A DNA stretch of 64,000 nt. Source: Epinephelus fuscoguttatus. Lineage: Eukaryota > Chordata > Actinopteri > Perciformes > Serranidae. The DNA lies in assembly GCF_011397635.1 (NCBI RefSeq), contig NC_064761.1:31041643-31105642 (forward strand), read 5' to 3'. The stretch's first letter is position 1; every line of letters begins with the position of its first letter. Below the pieces are notes generated by a model. The model ran no database searches and was not told the DNA's origin. It saw nothing but the letters and a program-made list of their open reading frames with translations. This document shows positions 49,397 through 62,045 of this stretch, in pieces. The position numbers and the translations under genes are program-made.

Positions 49397-51494
49397 AAAT
49401 GGAAATTCTAAAGTTAAATACAACAACATGCAACTATATCTCTGTCTCAGATCTCCTGTAGCGTCCAAGTGACAGTTAAAGAGACTGTGACAGAGGTGAA
49501 TGGCATCTTCTACTGCAATGTTTGAAAGGCTGTAAAATATTGCAAATAGTATTCGTGCACTGTAATACTGGCCAATCTTCATACCAAGTGTTCCTTTCTC
49601 TTGGAAGACTACTGACGTAATTATACTTAGGAAAGCCCATGACAAGGACACATCACTTTTTTTTATAATGGGTTACTATTAATATCAAGTTAAGTATGCT
49701 CTTCTCCCTGTTCCACCATGTCAGAACAGGGAGCTAACAGTACAGACAGAAAGGGGACAAAAACAGGAGGAGCGCCGCTCGCCCTGTTATTGCACCACTG
49801 TGGGGAAAAACGCACATTCCAGGAAATCTCCCACTTCCTGCCTTCAGCCTCCTGACTCCAGCGAGCCTGCTGTCCTCATACCTGACTGGCTGGGGAGCTT
49901 CTTTGGCCTGCAAGGAGGAGATGAGAGGAGACGACAAGAGGAAAAGGGGATTCCTAGAGCAGGCAGACTGAAGGGACCGACAAACACTGTGAATCACAAT
50001 GCTGAAAAACACAACCAAACAGCAGACACACGAGAGGACAATGAGGGAGGTGGGGGTCTCAGGCAGCATGTGTAACGTCGCAGTGTTTACATCCAAGATA
50101 AGAAGGTCGTGTATCAAAGAAAATGTAGGACACTGTCAAGATTAACTTGAAAGGACTTTATCTCTGCTGTGAGTGTGAGAGGGAGAGACAAACTGAGAGG
50201 ATCCATACGGGATGAAAGACAAGCGTGATGCAACAGGACGAGTGTGCACTGGCTTTAAGAGAATGAGTGATTTCATTTTTCAGCCCGGAAAGGGACGCCC
50301 TGCTACTTTTTGTGCTGGAAATTAGTAAACAGAGTAGACTCATCGTTTCATCCAGTGAGAGGAGTATCAGCTGTGGCTGGAACAGAACTCTCCAGTGGAA
50401 AGTCGTTGCGTAAAATACAAAATGGAGAAGATCTTTCCTGTCACCATATCTGGACCAAATGTGTCAGAAAACTCGTACTCTGTTCCTGTTTGTACATTCT
50501 TCTTGCATTATGCACGGGAATGCACACAGTGAGTTTCACTGTATGTTTGTGTGTGGTTGGTGGGTTTGTGTTTCCAAAGCATACTACCCAGTAGAGGGCA
50601 GAGTTCATAAACCACTGTGTTTATCCAGAGTCAGCAGAGGTTTTTTAGCCAGACCAGGCCGGAGCAACAAAACCCAAGAGGCTGGATTTATGGCACGGAG
50701 TCAGGATGATCTGCTATAACTCAATAAAACCTAAGAATGAGACAATGGAAGTGGCTTAAATAGGTCATTTGAGAGCAGTGAAGCAGGGGCAAAGCACTCA
50801 GTAAGTGCACAAGGTTATTTGATAGGTATTTAATGAGACAACACATCAGCAGATGAGTGTCTGCGGAACGAGTAGTAGCAACAGTGAAAACACAGTTGGA
50901 TAGAGACATGCCAGGTCCTCTCTCATAACACACACAGCTGCATTTTCTCCCTCTCTTTCTCCCTGTGTCTGCGTCTTCTTCGGTCAACTGAACCCTTTGT
51001 TTAAACAGCCACATTAAAGCTCTGTCTGCCTCACTCCTTCTCTTATGTCATGGCTCTGCTCCACTCAGATCTATTGTCCTGGCTGTTGTCAAGCTCTCCC
51101 TCTTTCTCTGGATGGGTGACATCATTAGTTTCCAGTAAAGTCCAGAGCTTCAGACCCAGACCCCTCCTCCTCCTCGTCATCCTCCTCCTCCACACTCCAC
51201 ATTAAACACAGCTGACCCTGCGAAACACACTTCGAGGAAAAGCTGCTCAAAGTTTCATTAACACCAAACATACAAAATCGTATTTATGCACAGTTTATGC
51301 ATGTTTAGGGTTATTAGAAATGCATAAACAGATTTATTTTTTCTCATAAAAGCCTCCATATGGGGTCAGTCAGACCGTTGCACTAAAGCCAAGATAATCC
51401 TCTCTGGAGCTATGATGACTCAGATGGTATGCCAGTAGTTAAGGTACTTTCAGGTGTTCCTGCATTTTAGAAGAGTTACAGTAAATTCCCAGCA

Positions 51495-51496
<2 letters not shown>

Positions 51497-51560
<64 letters not shown>
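51497..51560. repeat. (CA)n microsatellite, about 32 units
   Basis: Long uninterrupted CA run followed by GATACACACACACATGCACA. Confidence 0.9.
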
Positions 51561-51562
<2 letters not shown>

Positions 51563-52362
51563 TACACACACACATGCACAACCCCCCTTCACGGGGCCCC
51601 TACACTGACCCCCTCTAGATCTAAGCCCCACTAAGCCTTGAATGAATCAGTCTGGACTTGCTCGGTTGTCTGTCTGACCCCGCCTGCTAATGAGAGACGG
51701 ACCATCTGTTGCCCACCAGATACGTGCTACCCTAAAGTTGTCACATACGCAATGAAAACAGCACACAGCATCAGTGAAGTCGGTCACACGCTGGTGACTG
51801 TCGTCAAAACTTGAAATCACCCACTGCAGATTCATCAGATCAGAATGGACAAAATCACACTGACTTGCACCATCACTGTATTTCAGTTTTTACTTTATGA
51901 AATTATTGGCTCTGACTTCCTTCCATTTAATGTACGCTGAAATTCTGAGGAATTGTGTGCTGTGAGGGTTAAATCTGAGTGTGAAGCATGTGCGTTGTGG
52001 GAAATGAAACTGCGTAAATGATGCACACAATAACACACATAAAAAAAAGGCAGTAGCACAATAACAAGCGTGGACAGCTCAACTGTTGTCACAACACTGA
52101 CCAAAATATATATGCTCTGCCCAAACAATATGGACACATTAAATACTGTGTAAAATGTAATATACATATGAACACATCCTGCTGTTTAACAAAAACAAAT
52201 ACAGGATGTATTTCCTGTACTCAAGTTAGTGCATTTCTTTGTTGTTGTCAGTAGAGACGTTATACTTAGTAACCTGCTGACATACAGAATGTGTGAGTGC
52301 TGACCTCTCATATTTATAAGTGTCGTCCGGACACCAGCATCCTCCAGCTTAACACACTAATA

Positions 52363-52363
52363 C

Positions 52364-52392
<29 letters not shown>
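52363..52392. repeat. (AC)n microsatellite
   Basis: About 15 AC units. Confidence 0.85.
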
Positions 52393-52395
<3 letters not shown>

Positions 52396-52589
52396 AATAC
52401 ACACATCACAATGCCAGCTTGATCCCAGTCATGCGTCCTGGCTAATACTGCAAGCCCTGCCTGAGCAGGAAAAGGAATAGAGAAGTTTCTGAGTATGTGT
52501 GTGTGTGTCACAGAGCAGCCAAACCATAAAAACAAACCAAATCAAAGAGGGTGCTGCTGCACATATGCCTCGTACCAACCCACCCTGAG

Positions 52590-52617
52590 CACACACACAC
52601 ACACACACACACACACA
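52590..52617. repeat. (CA)n microsatellite
   Basis: About 14 CA units, 200 bases from the previous tract. Confidence 0.85.
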
Positions 52618-53396
52618 TTGCCACATACACACACCCATCTCCATATGGTGCGATGAGTTTCTGCCCCAGTTACGCGAGCTGCTCCTGTGGTGTTGCTGCT
52701 CTGGGATGGACGCTCGGGTGACAGGGACAATGCACGCAGTATTGACTTTTCACACCAGTTCTATGATGTGACCTAATTAGCCCCAAGATCACAATATGAG
52801 CCTCTACAGAGCTGCAGACGGCTAGACAACTTGACATACTGGGGGTCACCGAAGTGTGTAAACACCATCTTAAGAGGTGGACTGAATGAGGGGAAGACTG
52901 CGACCTGGATTTTGGAGAAAAGAGAAGTGTGGTAGTTTGTGAATTGTGCAATTTGAGACAAAAAGAAAGGACTGGTGTATGTTAATGTCCCTCCAATAGT
53001 GTCTTGTAATATCAGTGGTTACAGGGTTACTAAATAAGTGTGCTGCAAAGGATCTGAAAACTCTTCAGCTACGCCACATAGAAACTTGAAAAATCGATTG
53101 ATATTTCATAAACATCCCAGAATTATACAACTGAAACCCATAAAGTCATCTACAGGCACATTAAACAGGTCAAAGGCTGAAGAACTAGTCTTAGCCGGAT
53201 GAATGAATCACTGAGCATTTACCAAAACACATGACAAGCATGGATCAAAACTTTAGAAACACTAACACGTCACGGAGCATCAGCATGAAACGTGCACTTC
53301 TCTGTTCAAAAAGTCAAGAAAGAGGAAGGAGGAGTGCTAACGCAGCTTTCTTACTTTTTTCAATGGAAAACACGCCATCATCGAAACTCTCTGTCA

Positions 53397-53414
53397 CCCC
53401 CCCCCCCCCCCCCC
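53397..53414. repeat. Poly(C) tract, 18 bp
   Basis: Eighteen consecutive C residues, rare in vertebrate DNA. On the opposite strand it is a G-run able to support G-quadruplex structure. Confidence 0.85.
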
Positions 53415-54689
53415 TTCTTCCTTTGTCCCTGTTTTCCCTTTATAAAATCACTTCTGCATTTCCAGCGAATGACCTGCTGAGGTTATTGAACTACCCTGCT
53501 GGTTATTGTAAGCCAAACGGGTGTGAGGCAGTGGCTAATATTCCCTCTACTGGAGTTTTGATTGATCGCCCCACGGCTTAATTACATTGCCTTATCACTG
53601 ACTGAGAGAGGAGAGTGTGAAAGAACACTGCAGACTTCTAAAATGCAGTAAGAGCAGGAAAATGGACTGTGATAACCCACCAAGATGTGAGGATTCGTCA
53701 ACACTCTCACTTCTGTGTAGCTGGGTTCAAATGTGGTCAAGCCCTTTGTTATTCCTGCTTGTGACACCATCTTGCAACATCTGAAAAGTTAAATTTAAAA
53801 GATGCATTTTCGCTATATTATGTTTTTCTTTGTGATTTATCATCATTACTTTCAATCCAGTGTCCAGAGTCTCATTGTCCTCAGTGGACTGCTGATGGTA
53901 ACTGACACCTCAGCACTACTTCGTCATCTCTGACCTGAACTGTGGACTTGACAGCTGTGTTACTGCACAGCAGGCTGATTACAGGAAGGTCATCAGTCCA
54001 ATCGCTGCCTTTATGACTGGCATGGTTTCATAACCTTATGCAGGTAGGCAAAATGAAACCCCTGACAGCAGTAAAGGCAAAGTCTCCTCCAAGCCAGCGG
54101 GAGCCAGCTGTTAGACTGACAATATAACACGTGGAGAGGTCATGCAATCATTACTGTTTATTACAAGAAAGGCTCTGCATGTAACACTTGAAGTTGTGTG
54201 ATTACCCACTGATGGCTGCGTTTATTCTTACCTACCTTTACTGAAGGTATTTACTCCTCCATATAATGACCCTCATTGCCCTGTAGCCAAAGCTGTGATG
54301 GCAATCACAGTGCAATACGATAAAAACAGTCACATGGATGAGCGCAATGCATGTAAGCTGAGCCTCACTTTGGCGACAGCATCCAGAGAGTGTCAGCGTC
54401 TGCAAGCTAACCTTCAGTCTTCATAGCCATTGGAACAATTGACGGAAACAGAGCTGTGAGACAGGAGGTCACGTCATCCAGGATGTCAGATAGGCAGCAA
54501 GAGTGATGATCTCCCAACACTTAGACTCAGAATATACACAGCAGCACAGTAAGATCGTGATTGGACAGAAATTGGGTTGCTTTAATAGTCACAATAACAG
54601 GGTTCTGGGTTAAAAATCTCACAGATGATCAGTACTGGGGTTCAGTGTTCAATGAGATCCCATTTCTGCCAATGTGATGGAATAAAAAG

Positions 54690-55790
54690 ATAATGTAAGC
54701 CATTATAATGACAAAATTTCTCATGATAATAACAAAGTATCTCAAAATAATGACTTAATATCTTAAAATAATAAGTTAGTGTCTCAAAATAATGAGAATT
54801 TTTCTTCAAAATATATACTTATCATATAAAAAAATGAGTTAGGATCTCAATATAATGAGAACTTGTTTTAAAAATGAATGACTCAGTATATCAAAAATCA
54901 GGAGTTAGTATCTCAGATAATGATTTAGTATGTCAAAAAAGGTGAAAATTCATTAAAATAAGGAGTTAATATCTCAAAATAAAAAATATTTCTCTCTAAA
55001 TAATGACATGGTATCTCAAAATTAAGACCTAGTATTTAAAAATTAGGAGAAATCCTCTCAAAATAATCACTTAGTTTATCAAACATGAGTTAGTATCTTT
55101 AAACACTGACATTTCTCAAAATAATTAGAACTTGTTTTAAAAATAATGACTTAGTATATCAGAAATAATAACTTTGCGTCTCAGATAATGATGTAGTAAT
55201 TCAAAACAATGAGTATTTTTTCCAAAAAAATTAATTTGTATCTCAAAAACATGAGTAAGTATTTCCAAATATGACATATCTCAGAAATAAATTACTTAAT
55301 ATGTCAAAATAATGAGTTAGTATTCTAGATAATGAGTTAGTATTTAAAAAAATAGAAACTTTCCAAAAAGAATGAATAAGTATCTCAAAATAAAAAGGAA
55401 TTCTCTAAAAATTATGACATGGAGAAAAAAAAAATTATGACTAGGAAAAAATGACTTAGTATTAAAAATCAGGAGGAATTTTCTCTAAAATAATGACTTA
55501 GTGTATATAAATATTAAGTTAGTATTCCAGATAATGACTTAGTATTACAAAAAAAATAGAAACTTTAAACTTTCTTAAAATAATTAGTTAGTATCTCAAA
55601 ATAATGAGACATTTTTTCAAAATAATAAGATTTTTTAAAAATGGCTTAATATCTCTAAATAATGAGAGACTTTCTCAAAATAATGACTTCGTATTTCCGA
55701 AATATTGACTTCCGAAATAATGAGACTTCACTGACTCATTATTTTGAGATAATGACTCATTTCTATGATAAACTTTCTCGTTATATTGAT
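54690..55790. repeat. Degenerate minisatellite, about 1.1 kb
   Basis: Dozens of imperfect copies of a unit of about 21 bases with core ATCTCAAAATAATGACTTAG (variants GAGTTAG, GAGAA) follow each other with variable spacing. At the right end (about 55731-55785) the unit appears in inverted orientation (ACTCATTATTTTGAGATAATG). AT content is very high and no frame survives. Not recognised as a named satellite. Confidence 0.8.
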
Positions 55791-55823
55791 TTACAGGATG
55801 TTTTTATTTCATCACAAGGCTAA

Positions 55824-55847
55824 TTTTTTTTTTTTTTTTTTTTTTTT
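55824..55847. repeat. Poly(T) tract, 24 bp
   Basis: Uninterrupted T run just beyond the minisatellite. It is followed by a short segment (GGGACACTTCAGCCGG) unlike the array. Confidence 0.8.
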
Positions 55848-56247
55848 ACTGGTAGAACTGGGCCTCCACAACATGCAGTGTCTTGCTCAGGGACACTTCA
55901 GCCGGCTGGTTCTCTGACCTCAATATCTCTGCTCACTAAATCTCAACGTGCCAAAAAATATTCTCACTTCAGCCTAAATACCACAAGTGCGCACATGCAA
56001 ACAATTAGCCACAACTAAGCTGGAATAAGCTGTCGCTGCAGGTCGTTTTCTGGTAATCGCACTGTTATGAGGAATCTTGTTATGAGAAAACAAACATATG
56101 TACTGCACGCTGATATGAAGCGTAACATGTGAGCCACAGTTTTTTGGGGGGTTTTCGTGCTCTGCTGTTGGCTGACACATATTATTGTAAAGTTCTTAAG
56201 AAAATGAGTAATACCCCTTCTGTGAACTGTGTGACCAGTCAGCAATG

Positions 56248-56313
<66 letters not shown>

Positions 56314-56329
56314 CACACACGCACGCACA
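56248..56329. repeat. (CA)n microsatellite with CG interruptions
   Basis: About 40 units of CA with occasional GCAC interruptions. Confidence 0.9.
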
Positions 56330-57134
56330 TAAAGTGACCAATAAGCGGTAGTTACAGTGAATTACTGCTTTGCACAAGAGGTCAGCTGTCCTGTCTGTGT
56401 CACCAAAGGTTACTGTCTAGTTTGCAATATTAGGAGGCGACTTGTTGCATAAAACTTCAACGAGAGGTCAAGCAGAGGAACTGAAATGTAATAATTTGAG
56501 AAATGACAAACCAATCACTGATCGATCTCCGAGCCGGGCACAAGTTGTGAATGTCTCTGATTTCAAAATGCACTTCACTTACTGTACATGACACTGGTGG
56601 TTTATGTTGGACGTGTAAATCACAGGATGGATGATGTGTCACTGCCAGTTAACTGTCCGTGTTACTGCCAGAACTGCTGAGTCTACAGGAGCCAGAATTT
56701 GCTGTGACTTGTAGTCAAACACCTTTTTCTCTCTCTGTGTCTAAAACATGCACAAACACTCTTCCTATCACTCTCCCGTGTCTCACAATCACCACAGACC
56801 AACAAACAGACCTTGGAAGAGTCACAAACACTGCCCGTCTCTCTGCTCCTCAACGTACATCTTTAAATATTTACAATTCCGAGCTTCTTTTCTCACTGGA
56901 TTGTTTAATTACTTTCAATCTTATTCCTTTGACTGCTCCAAACACTTTACACTCCACTTCCCATTCCCATCCTTGAGTCTGTCAAAACTGACCAAACCTT
57001 TGACACCAAACAACACCTCACCCACTCCAAACAACAGAAGGCACAGGAAGGCCATGTGAGCGAAGGCCAACATCTGCCAGATTGTTTAACAAGACTGGAA
57101 GTACCTGTGCTTCCCAGAAATTAAACAGCAAAAA

Positions 57135-57602
57135 TCAACAAACAGCAGGAGGTGGACAGACATAATTATTCTGCCATGTACTGACCCAGTGGCGGGGGCT
57201 GCTCTCCGGGGAACGAGGCTGGTACCTCTGCAGGGCGACACCTCCTTCCCCCTCCAGCAGCAAGGAGCAGTCCAGGTCTGGGCAGTGGTAGCTGGGACTC
57301 GTGGGCCAGGGCAGCAGGGTGGCCAGAGGGTATTGGGAGATCATGCTGACCCCCTGGATCAGCGGCAGGGGTGACAGGGCATACTCCAGTCTGGATGGAG
57401 ACGTCTTCAGTACAGCAGGGGTCTTCAAGTGTTGATGATGAAGATGAAGAGGCTCCTTTAGGTCTTGATTGTTTTGGTCCTCTCTCCTCAGTCTGTGTAG
57501 ACTTGCCTTCAGCTCAGAGGTGTCACAAATGATGAACTCCCCTCTCCAGTTGTCCACCTCAGTGTTTTCCCTTCCTGTTTCTCTCCTTTCTCCCCACCAC
57601 AC
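57135..57602 (-). other. Unassigned GC-rich open frame, about 155 codons
   Basis: An uninterrupted minus-strand frame whose C-terminal half (57140-57400) is more GC-rich than its surroundings and reads as a plausible Pro/Leu/Ser-rich protein (for example YALSPLPLIQGV and SYHCPDLDCSLLLEGEG). I do not recognise a family. It has no in-frame ATG near its start: the first codon is GTG, an in-frame stop lies at 57648-57650, and the sequence upstream is purine-rich, a poor splice acceptor. It could be a last exon, an exon of a gene continuing elsewhere, or a chance frame. No function is proposed. Confidence 0.25.
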
Positions 57603-58408
57603 AAAGTTTCTATCCTCTCCTCTTCTGTTTTTTTTTCTTCCTCTCTCTCAGTCTGTGCGCGTGGAACTTGGCTTGCCAACAGCTCTCAACCACATGAGTG
57701 ATTAAAGTCTATTGTCTCTCCCTCTTTCTCCTTCTCTCTCACCCCCTACGTTCATCCCAGCCAGAAGGGGAGGAGTTATAACTAAGTGGCCCAGCCCTCC
57801 CACTTAAAAAACTACCCACTGACTGAAGACAGTTTGACTGTGGAAGAATGTGGAGAGAAGGAAGCTGAGATAGAGAGGAGGATGTTTTGGAAGAGGTTTG
57901 AAGAAATACTAACAATAGAGGATATTTTCCATGAAGGATTGACTTCTACCCTCATTCATGTCCTGCTAATTCCCAAACTGCGCTCACTGAAGCTTCAAAC
58001 ACATTTCAACTCTCATTCTGATTGTTCTGAGTCATTTCCATTGCTGGATCCTGCTGTAATGTGTCCCTGAAGACATTTAAAACACTCCAAATTGCCACCA
58101 GGACTGGTTCAGGCAGTCCCGTGTTTGTAAAACATGACACACAGACTTTTATTTCGCATTAAACTTAACAAGCTCAGGTGTTTAGAGATGCAGGTGATGG
58201 CTTCATAAAGTTACTGATTCAGCACCCGGTGCGGCTCGGTGACATTTATGACAGCAGGGCAAAGGTCAAACCATAATAAATGTGTAACAATTATGGAGAG
58301 CATGCATGCGTGTGCGTGTGATCGAGTTCAGGGCAGGAATAAGAGCCAGTCATGTGTAAAAGACCACAGTTGTTGAGGAGAGGATTATCTGGGACCAGGC
58401 AGTGCTCC

Positions 58409-58409
<1 letters not shown>

Positions 58410-58461
<52 letters not shown>
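58410..58461. repeat. (CA)n microsatellite
   Basis: About 26 uninterrupted CA units. Confidence 0.9.
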
Positions 58462-58464
<3 letters not shown>

Positions 58465-59139
58465 TTTACACATATTCAGCAGTTAATATTATACAAAGTG
58501 TGAAGAAAGCTGCTCTCTACAGTTGGGAGCTGCAGTGCGCATCCTGTTTTCTCAGGTAAATAAACAGCCACTGGAAAAACACTTATGTCAGGGGGACATC
58601 CGGTCAAGTTGCTTCATAGCAGACGGCCTTGGATCAACACACACTGTACTGTACTTAAGTTCATTTCTGATGTACTTTACATGAGTATTTCCACTTGCTA
58701 CTACATACTACTACTCCACTACCTTAAGGGAAATATTGTACTTCAGATACATTGATTGACAAGTGTAATGACTTTACAGATTCAGATTTTACACAAATAA
58801 ACACATGATAAAGTTATACAATATGACATGTTGTTAAAGACAACATTTCATTTTTGGCTTTTTACTCATTAGGTAGCCTAATCTGGATGTTTTACTTTCC
58901 AGGAGGGAACAGTATTGCATCCACCAATCATGGAGTGAATATAGACTATGACTTGAAATGTTATGTGTAATGTAACCCATGGTGCTGAGGTGTGAGGTGG
59001 TCAGGAGACCAGCAGGGGAAAAGCACAGGGAGCGGGAGGGGGTGTATTCCTGGATAAGGTCAGGGAGATAGGTGGGGGGTAGGTTGTGGAGGGCTTTGAA
59101 GGTGAGCTGAAGGTTTTTGTAATCATAGTTGATTGTGAT

Positions 59140-59300
59140 GTTCTTTTATGCCTTTATTAGACAGGACAGACCAAGCATAAAAGGGGGAGAAAGGGGGGGT
59201 GACATGCGTCAGGGGGCTGGGGGCTGGAATCAAACCTGTGGTTGCTGCAGCAGGGATGGTGCCTTTATACATGGTGTGCCTGGGCCACTGGGGACCCCTC
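59140..59300. mobile_element. Dispersed teleost repeat with tRNA-like motif
   Basis: TGCCTTTATTAGACAGGACAG, then GGTGACATGCGTCAGGGGGC, GGAATCAAACCTGTGG and TTTATACATGGTGTGCC occur in the order found in a very common fish repeat; the GAATCAAACC part resembles a tRNA B box. Adjacent upstream sequence (about 59000-59120, GGAGGGCTTTGAAGGTGA) looks like another retrotransposon remnant. Confidence 0.55.
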
Positions 59301-60160
59301 ATCTGATGCTTTAAACTTTGCTATTTCTCTATTAGAAATCTACATAGCTGTTATGTATTATGTATGAATATAGTGAACCAAAGCTTGCATGTTAAACTGA
59401 AATCTGAGGCTGTTGTCATTTGTTTTGAAGCTGCAGCTCCTGTCACTCTTTTTGTTCAAAGGTTTAGCAGTGTTGAAGGGCTCTTGCTTGGTTTTGGTGT
59501 AGCATAATTACCTAACCAGCTCCAGGTGTGTGACAAGGCCTATGTAACAGATCAGTGTGCCTGTGTCTGACTGTGATCTTTGATCTTGAAGACGGCATCT
59601 TGAAGACGGCTTGAGGGCTGAATGAAAGAGAAATGCATGTGCAGCCAGGGTGTGCGGCACTAGTTTCTTATGCCAGCGATCAGCACTTTAGTACAATCCT
59701 TAGTGTGCTATACTTTGTTATATATTATATGGTTCAGGCCCCTTTTCACTCTTCACGTCTAGTAACAGCTGAGACAGTTCACCCTCTCAACTTCTCACAT
59801 AGCTTTATTTAAATAACTGTCGAGCCGATCCAAATATCACAAAAAAAATAAAAGATTTGACAAAAAAATACAAAAAATGAATACAATGAACTTTAATTTT
59901 TCTTCTCTCCTACTCCATTATTCGTCTCACTCTGATTCATCTAAAACCAGCTCCATCTCAACCGGCTGCATCAGTAAAATGCTGTTTACACACAGTTGCA
60001 TCAGTATTAACAATCTGATAATGTCACACGTAATCAGAGTCAATTTTCTGCAAAAACTTATCTGAAATACTTGTTTCTGATATTACCTCTGTTCTTCTGA
60101 TCAAGAAGAATTTTAAATGCAAGGCTTTCACTTGTGACAATTTTTTGGTTCTCTTAATTA

Positions 60161-60781
60161 AAGGTCCAGTGTGTGGAATTTGGGGGAATATTGGCAGAAA
60201 TGGAATATAACATGATAAGCATATTTTCTTTGTTTAAAATCATCTCAAAATAAGAGTTGTCATGTTTTTGTTTTCTTGTAATGAGCATTTATGTCTACAT
60301 AGAAAGCAGGCCCTGGTCTATAGAATCCATCAGTTTCTAGAGTAGCCCAGAATAGCATTGTAAAAACATAAATTTTCAACTTGAAACTGTTTTATTCAGT
60401 GTTTTTACAGGTTTAAATTATCAGGTCTTCTTGTTTTTGGGAGGAAGAAACCTCTGCAATGATTCTAATTCGGCTTCCAGTAAAAACCTTCTGAACATAT
60501 GGCAAGTGCTAGGCTAGCGTCCCATCTCAGACATGTTGAAGAAACACTGATTTGTAATGTGAAACTGCTTTATTCAGTGTTTTTACTGGTTTTAATCACC
60601 TGCTGTTTTTGCTTAGGAGAGGAGGAGACCTCAGCAGATAATTCAGCTCCTGGTAAAAACCTCCTGAGCATTAAACACTTAAAGAATTTTAACCAGGAGA
60701 AGTTTCAGCAATTTGGTCACAATTTGCAATCCTCACTGCTAGACACCACTAAATCCCCCTAAATCTTACACACCGGACCTT
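60161..60781. mobile_element. MITE with about 27-bp inverted ends and internal duplication
   Basis: Left end AAGGTCCAGTGTGTGGAATT and inverted right end AAGGTCCGGTGTGTAAGATT pair over about 27 bases. Inside, a segment around 60380-60490 is repeated around 60558-60670 (both with ATTCAGTGTTTTTAC and GTAAAAACCT-CTGA), giving a period of about 179. The open frame at 60499-60762 lies within the element and is not a gene. Target duplication not clear. Confidence 0.75.
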
Positions 60782-61643
60782 GTCTTCAACATGTCTTCCA
60801 CTGCTGGCAAACACACCAGCAGACTCTTCAATGAATCACCAGCAGCTCGGTAACAAAGAGAAAACACTGCTGTAGCATCAAGAAGCTTCTGCTGAGACAT
60901 GAGCTATGTTGCGGCTGTGATTCAGATCTCCGCTCTGACTCAACGTGACAAAATTCCTTTGGAGCCTTACCACACAAAAATGCAATGAGACTCCACCTAA
61001 AGTATGTTTATATATAGCAGTGACTCGTGGTTGGATGTCATGGATAAAAAAACCCATCAAACATTAAAATGCCTCTGTAATCAGAGCAGATAAATCAAGT
61101 GTCTGAAGAAGGAAACAAGTCAGGTGACCGTGACTCTTGGTGACTGTGAGCCTGAGTGACTGCCGGGAATGAATGGGAGCATGATACTCAGGACGAGTGA
61201 GTAAACACGTTGCCTTGTCTTTTTGCTGTCTGCATGGACTTCCAGTGAACTAGCCTTCCCTCTCTGCCTTCCTCTCCCCCCTCCTTCCTCCATTTCCTCT
61301 CTCTGTTGTTAAGAGATCCTTCTCTCAAAGACCACTGCTCACTTCACTTCGCTGCTCTTTAGCCCAGTTTGGTGGTCTTCACGGACTGATGCCTGACATG
61401 TTGCCAAAGATGTTTTAATATGTCAAATATAAGAAAGTGAACATAGGAAAAAGAGAGAACATGAATCCATTCCTTTCTATAACTTTCAGTGTAACTCATT
61501 TTCGTTGTTCCGTAAAATTAGAGTTCAAGAAAATCACTTTTCTTGCTTTTCTCCTCTGCCTCGGTCTGACTGTGCTGACACAGTCGCAGTGTGGCCAGCA
61601 CCAGTTTACACAGCTGGGAAGCCAAAGCTCTCTAAACTCTGAC

Positions 61644-61646
<3 letters not shown>

Positions 61647-61675
<29 letters not shown>
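61647..61675. repeat. (CA)n microsatellite
   Basis: About 15 CA units followed by ATACACACGCACGC. Confidence 0.85.
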
Positions 61676-61682
<7 letters not shown>

Positions 61683-61848
61683 ACGCACGCTCAAGATCCT
61701 CTCAGTCTGGGTCAGTACAAACAAAATCTCTTGCTCTCATTTCTCCTTCACACAAACGGTGGCACACAAAAAGAGACATCTCTATTGAACACAGTGGTAA
61801 AAACCGTAGAATCGTATGCTGAGATTAAACATGAGATTTTAAAAAAAA

Positions 61849-62045
61849 CAGTGGTGGAAGAAGTATTCAGATCCTTTCAAAGTGATCCAGCAATACCACA
61901 GTGAAAAGTAAAGGTACAAATGTATTATCAGCCTCGATTAGTGTTGTAATGTTATATACAGTATTATTAGATGTTTTCACTGAGGCATTATTGTGTAAGC
62001 ACCATTTTAAAGTTGTAGCTGGTTTAGATAGACTACTACTTCACA
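61849..62045. mobile_element. Left end of a common teleost hAT-type MITE
   Basis: CAGTGGTGGAAGAAGTATTCAGATCC is the tip of one of the most abundant fish MITEs. The A-rich sequence just before it and the lack of a matching CACCACTG end suggest a truncated copy. Right boundary approximate. Confidence 0.65.

Larger units (their letters stand above)
49397..54680. other. Gene-free stretch with microsatellites
   Basis: 5.3 kb without a gene I can support. Several open frames of 90-130 codons (for example around 49734-50117) are composed of repeats or low-complexity sequence with no splice context. Three (CA)n tracts and a poly(C) run lie here. Confidence 0.5.

Noticed and set aside
49734-50117. 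127-codon minus-strand frame with hydrophobic stretch
   Set aside because: Looks membrane-like at first, but it has no homologous motif, no splice context and irregular composition. Considered chance.
56015-56377. 120-codon minus-strand frame rich in Cys-Val
   Set aside because: Produced by translation of the (CA)n/(GT)n tract.
60499-60762. 87-codon plus-strand frame starting with an ATG
   Set aside because: Lies wholly within the MITE bounded by inverted ends at 60161 and 60781.
61437-61904. 155-codon plus-strand frame
   Set aside because: Passes through a (CA)n tract and ends in a hAT MITE tip; no domain recognised.
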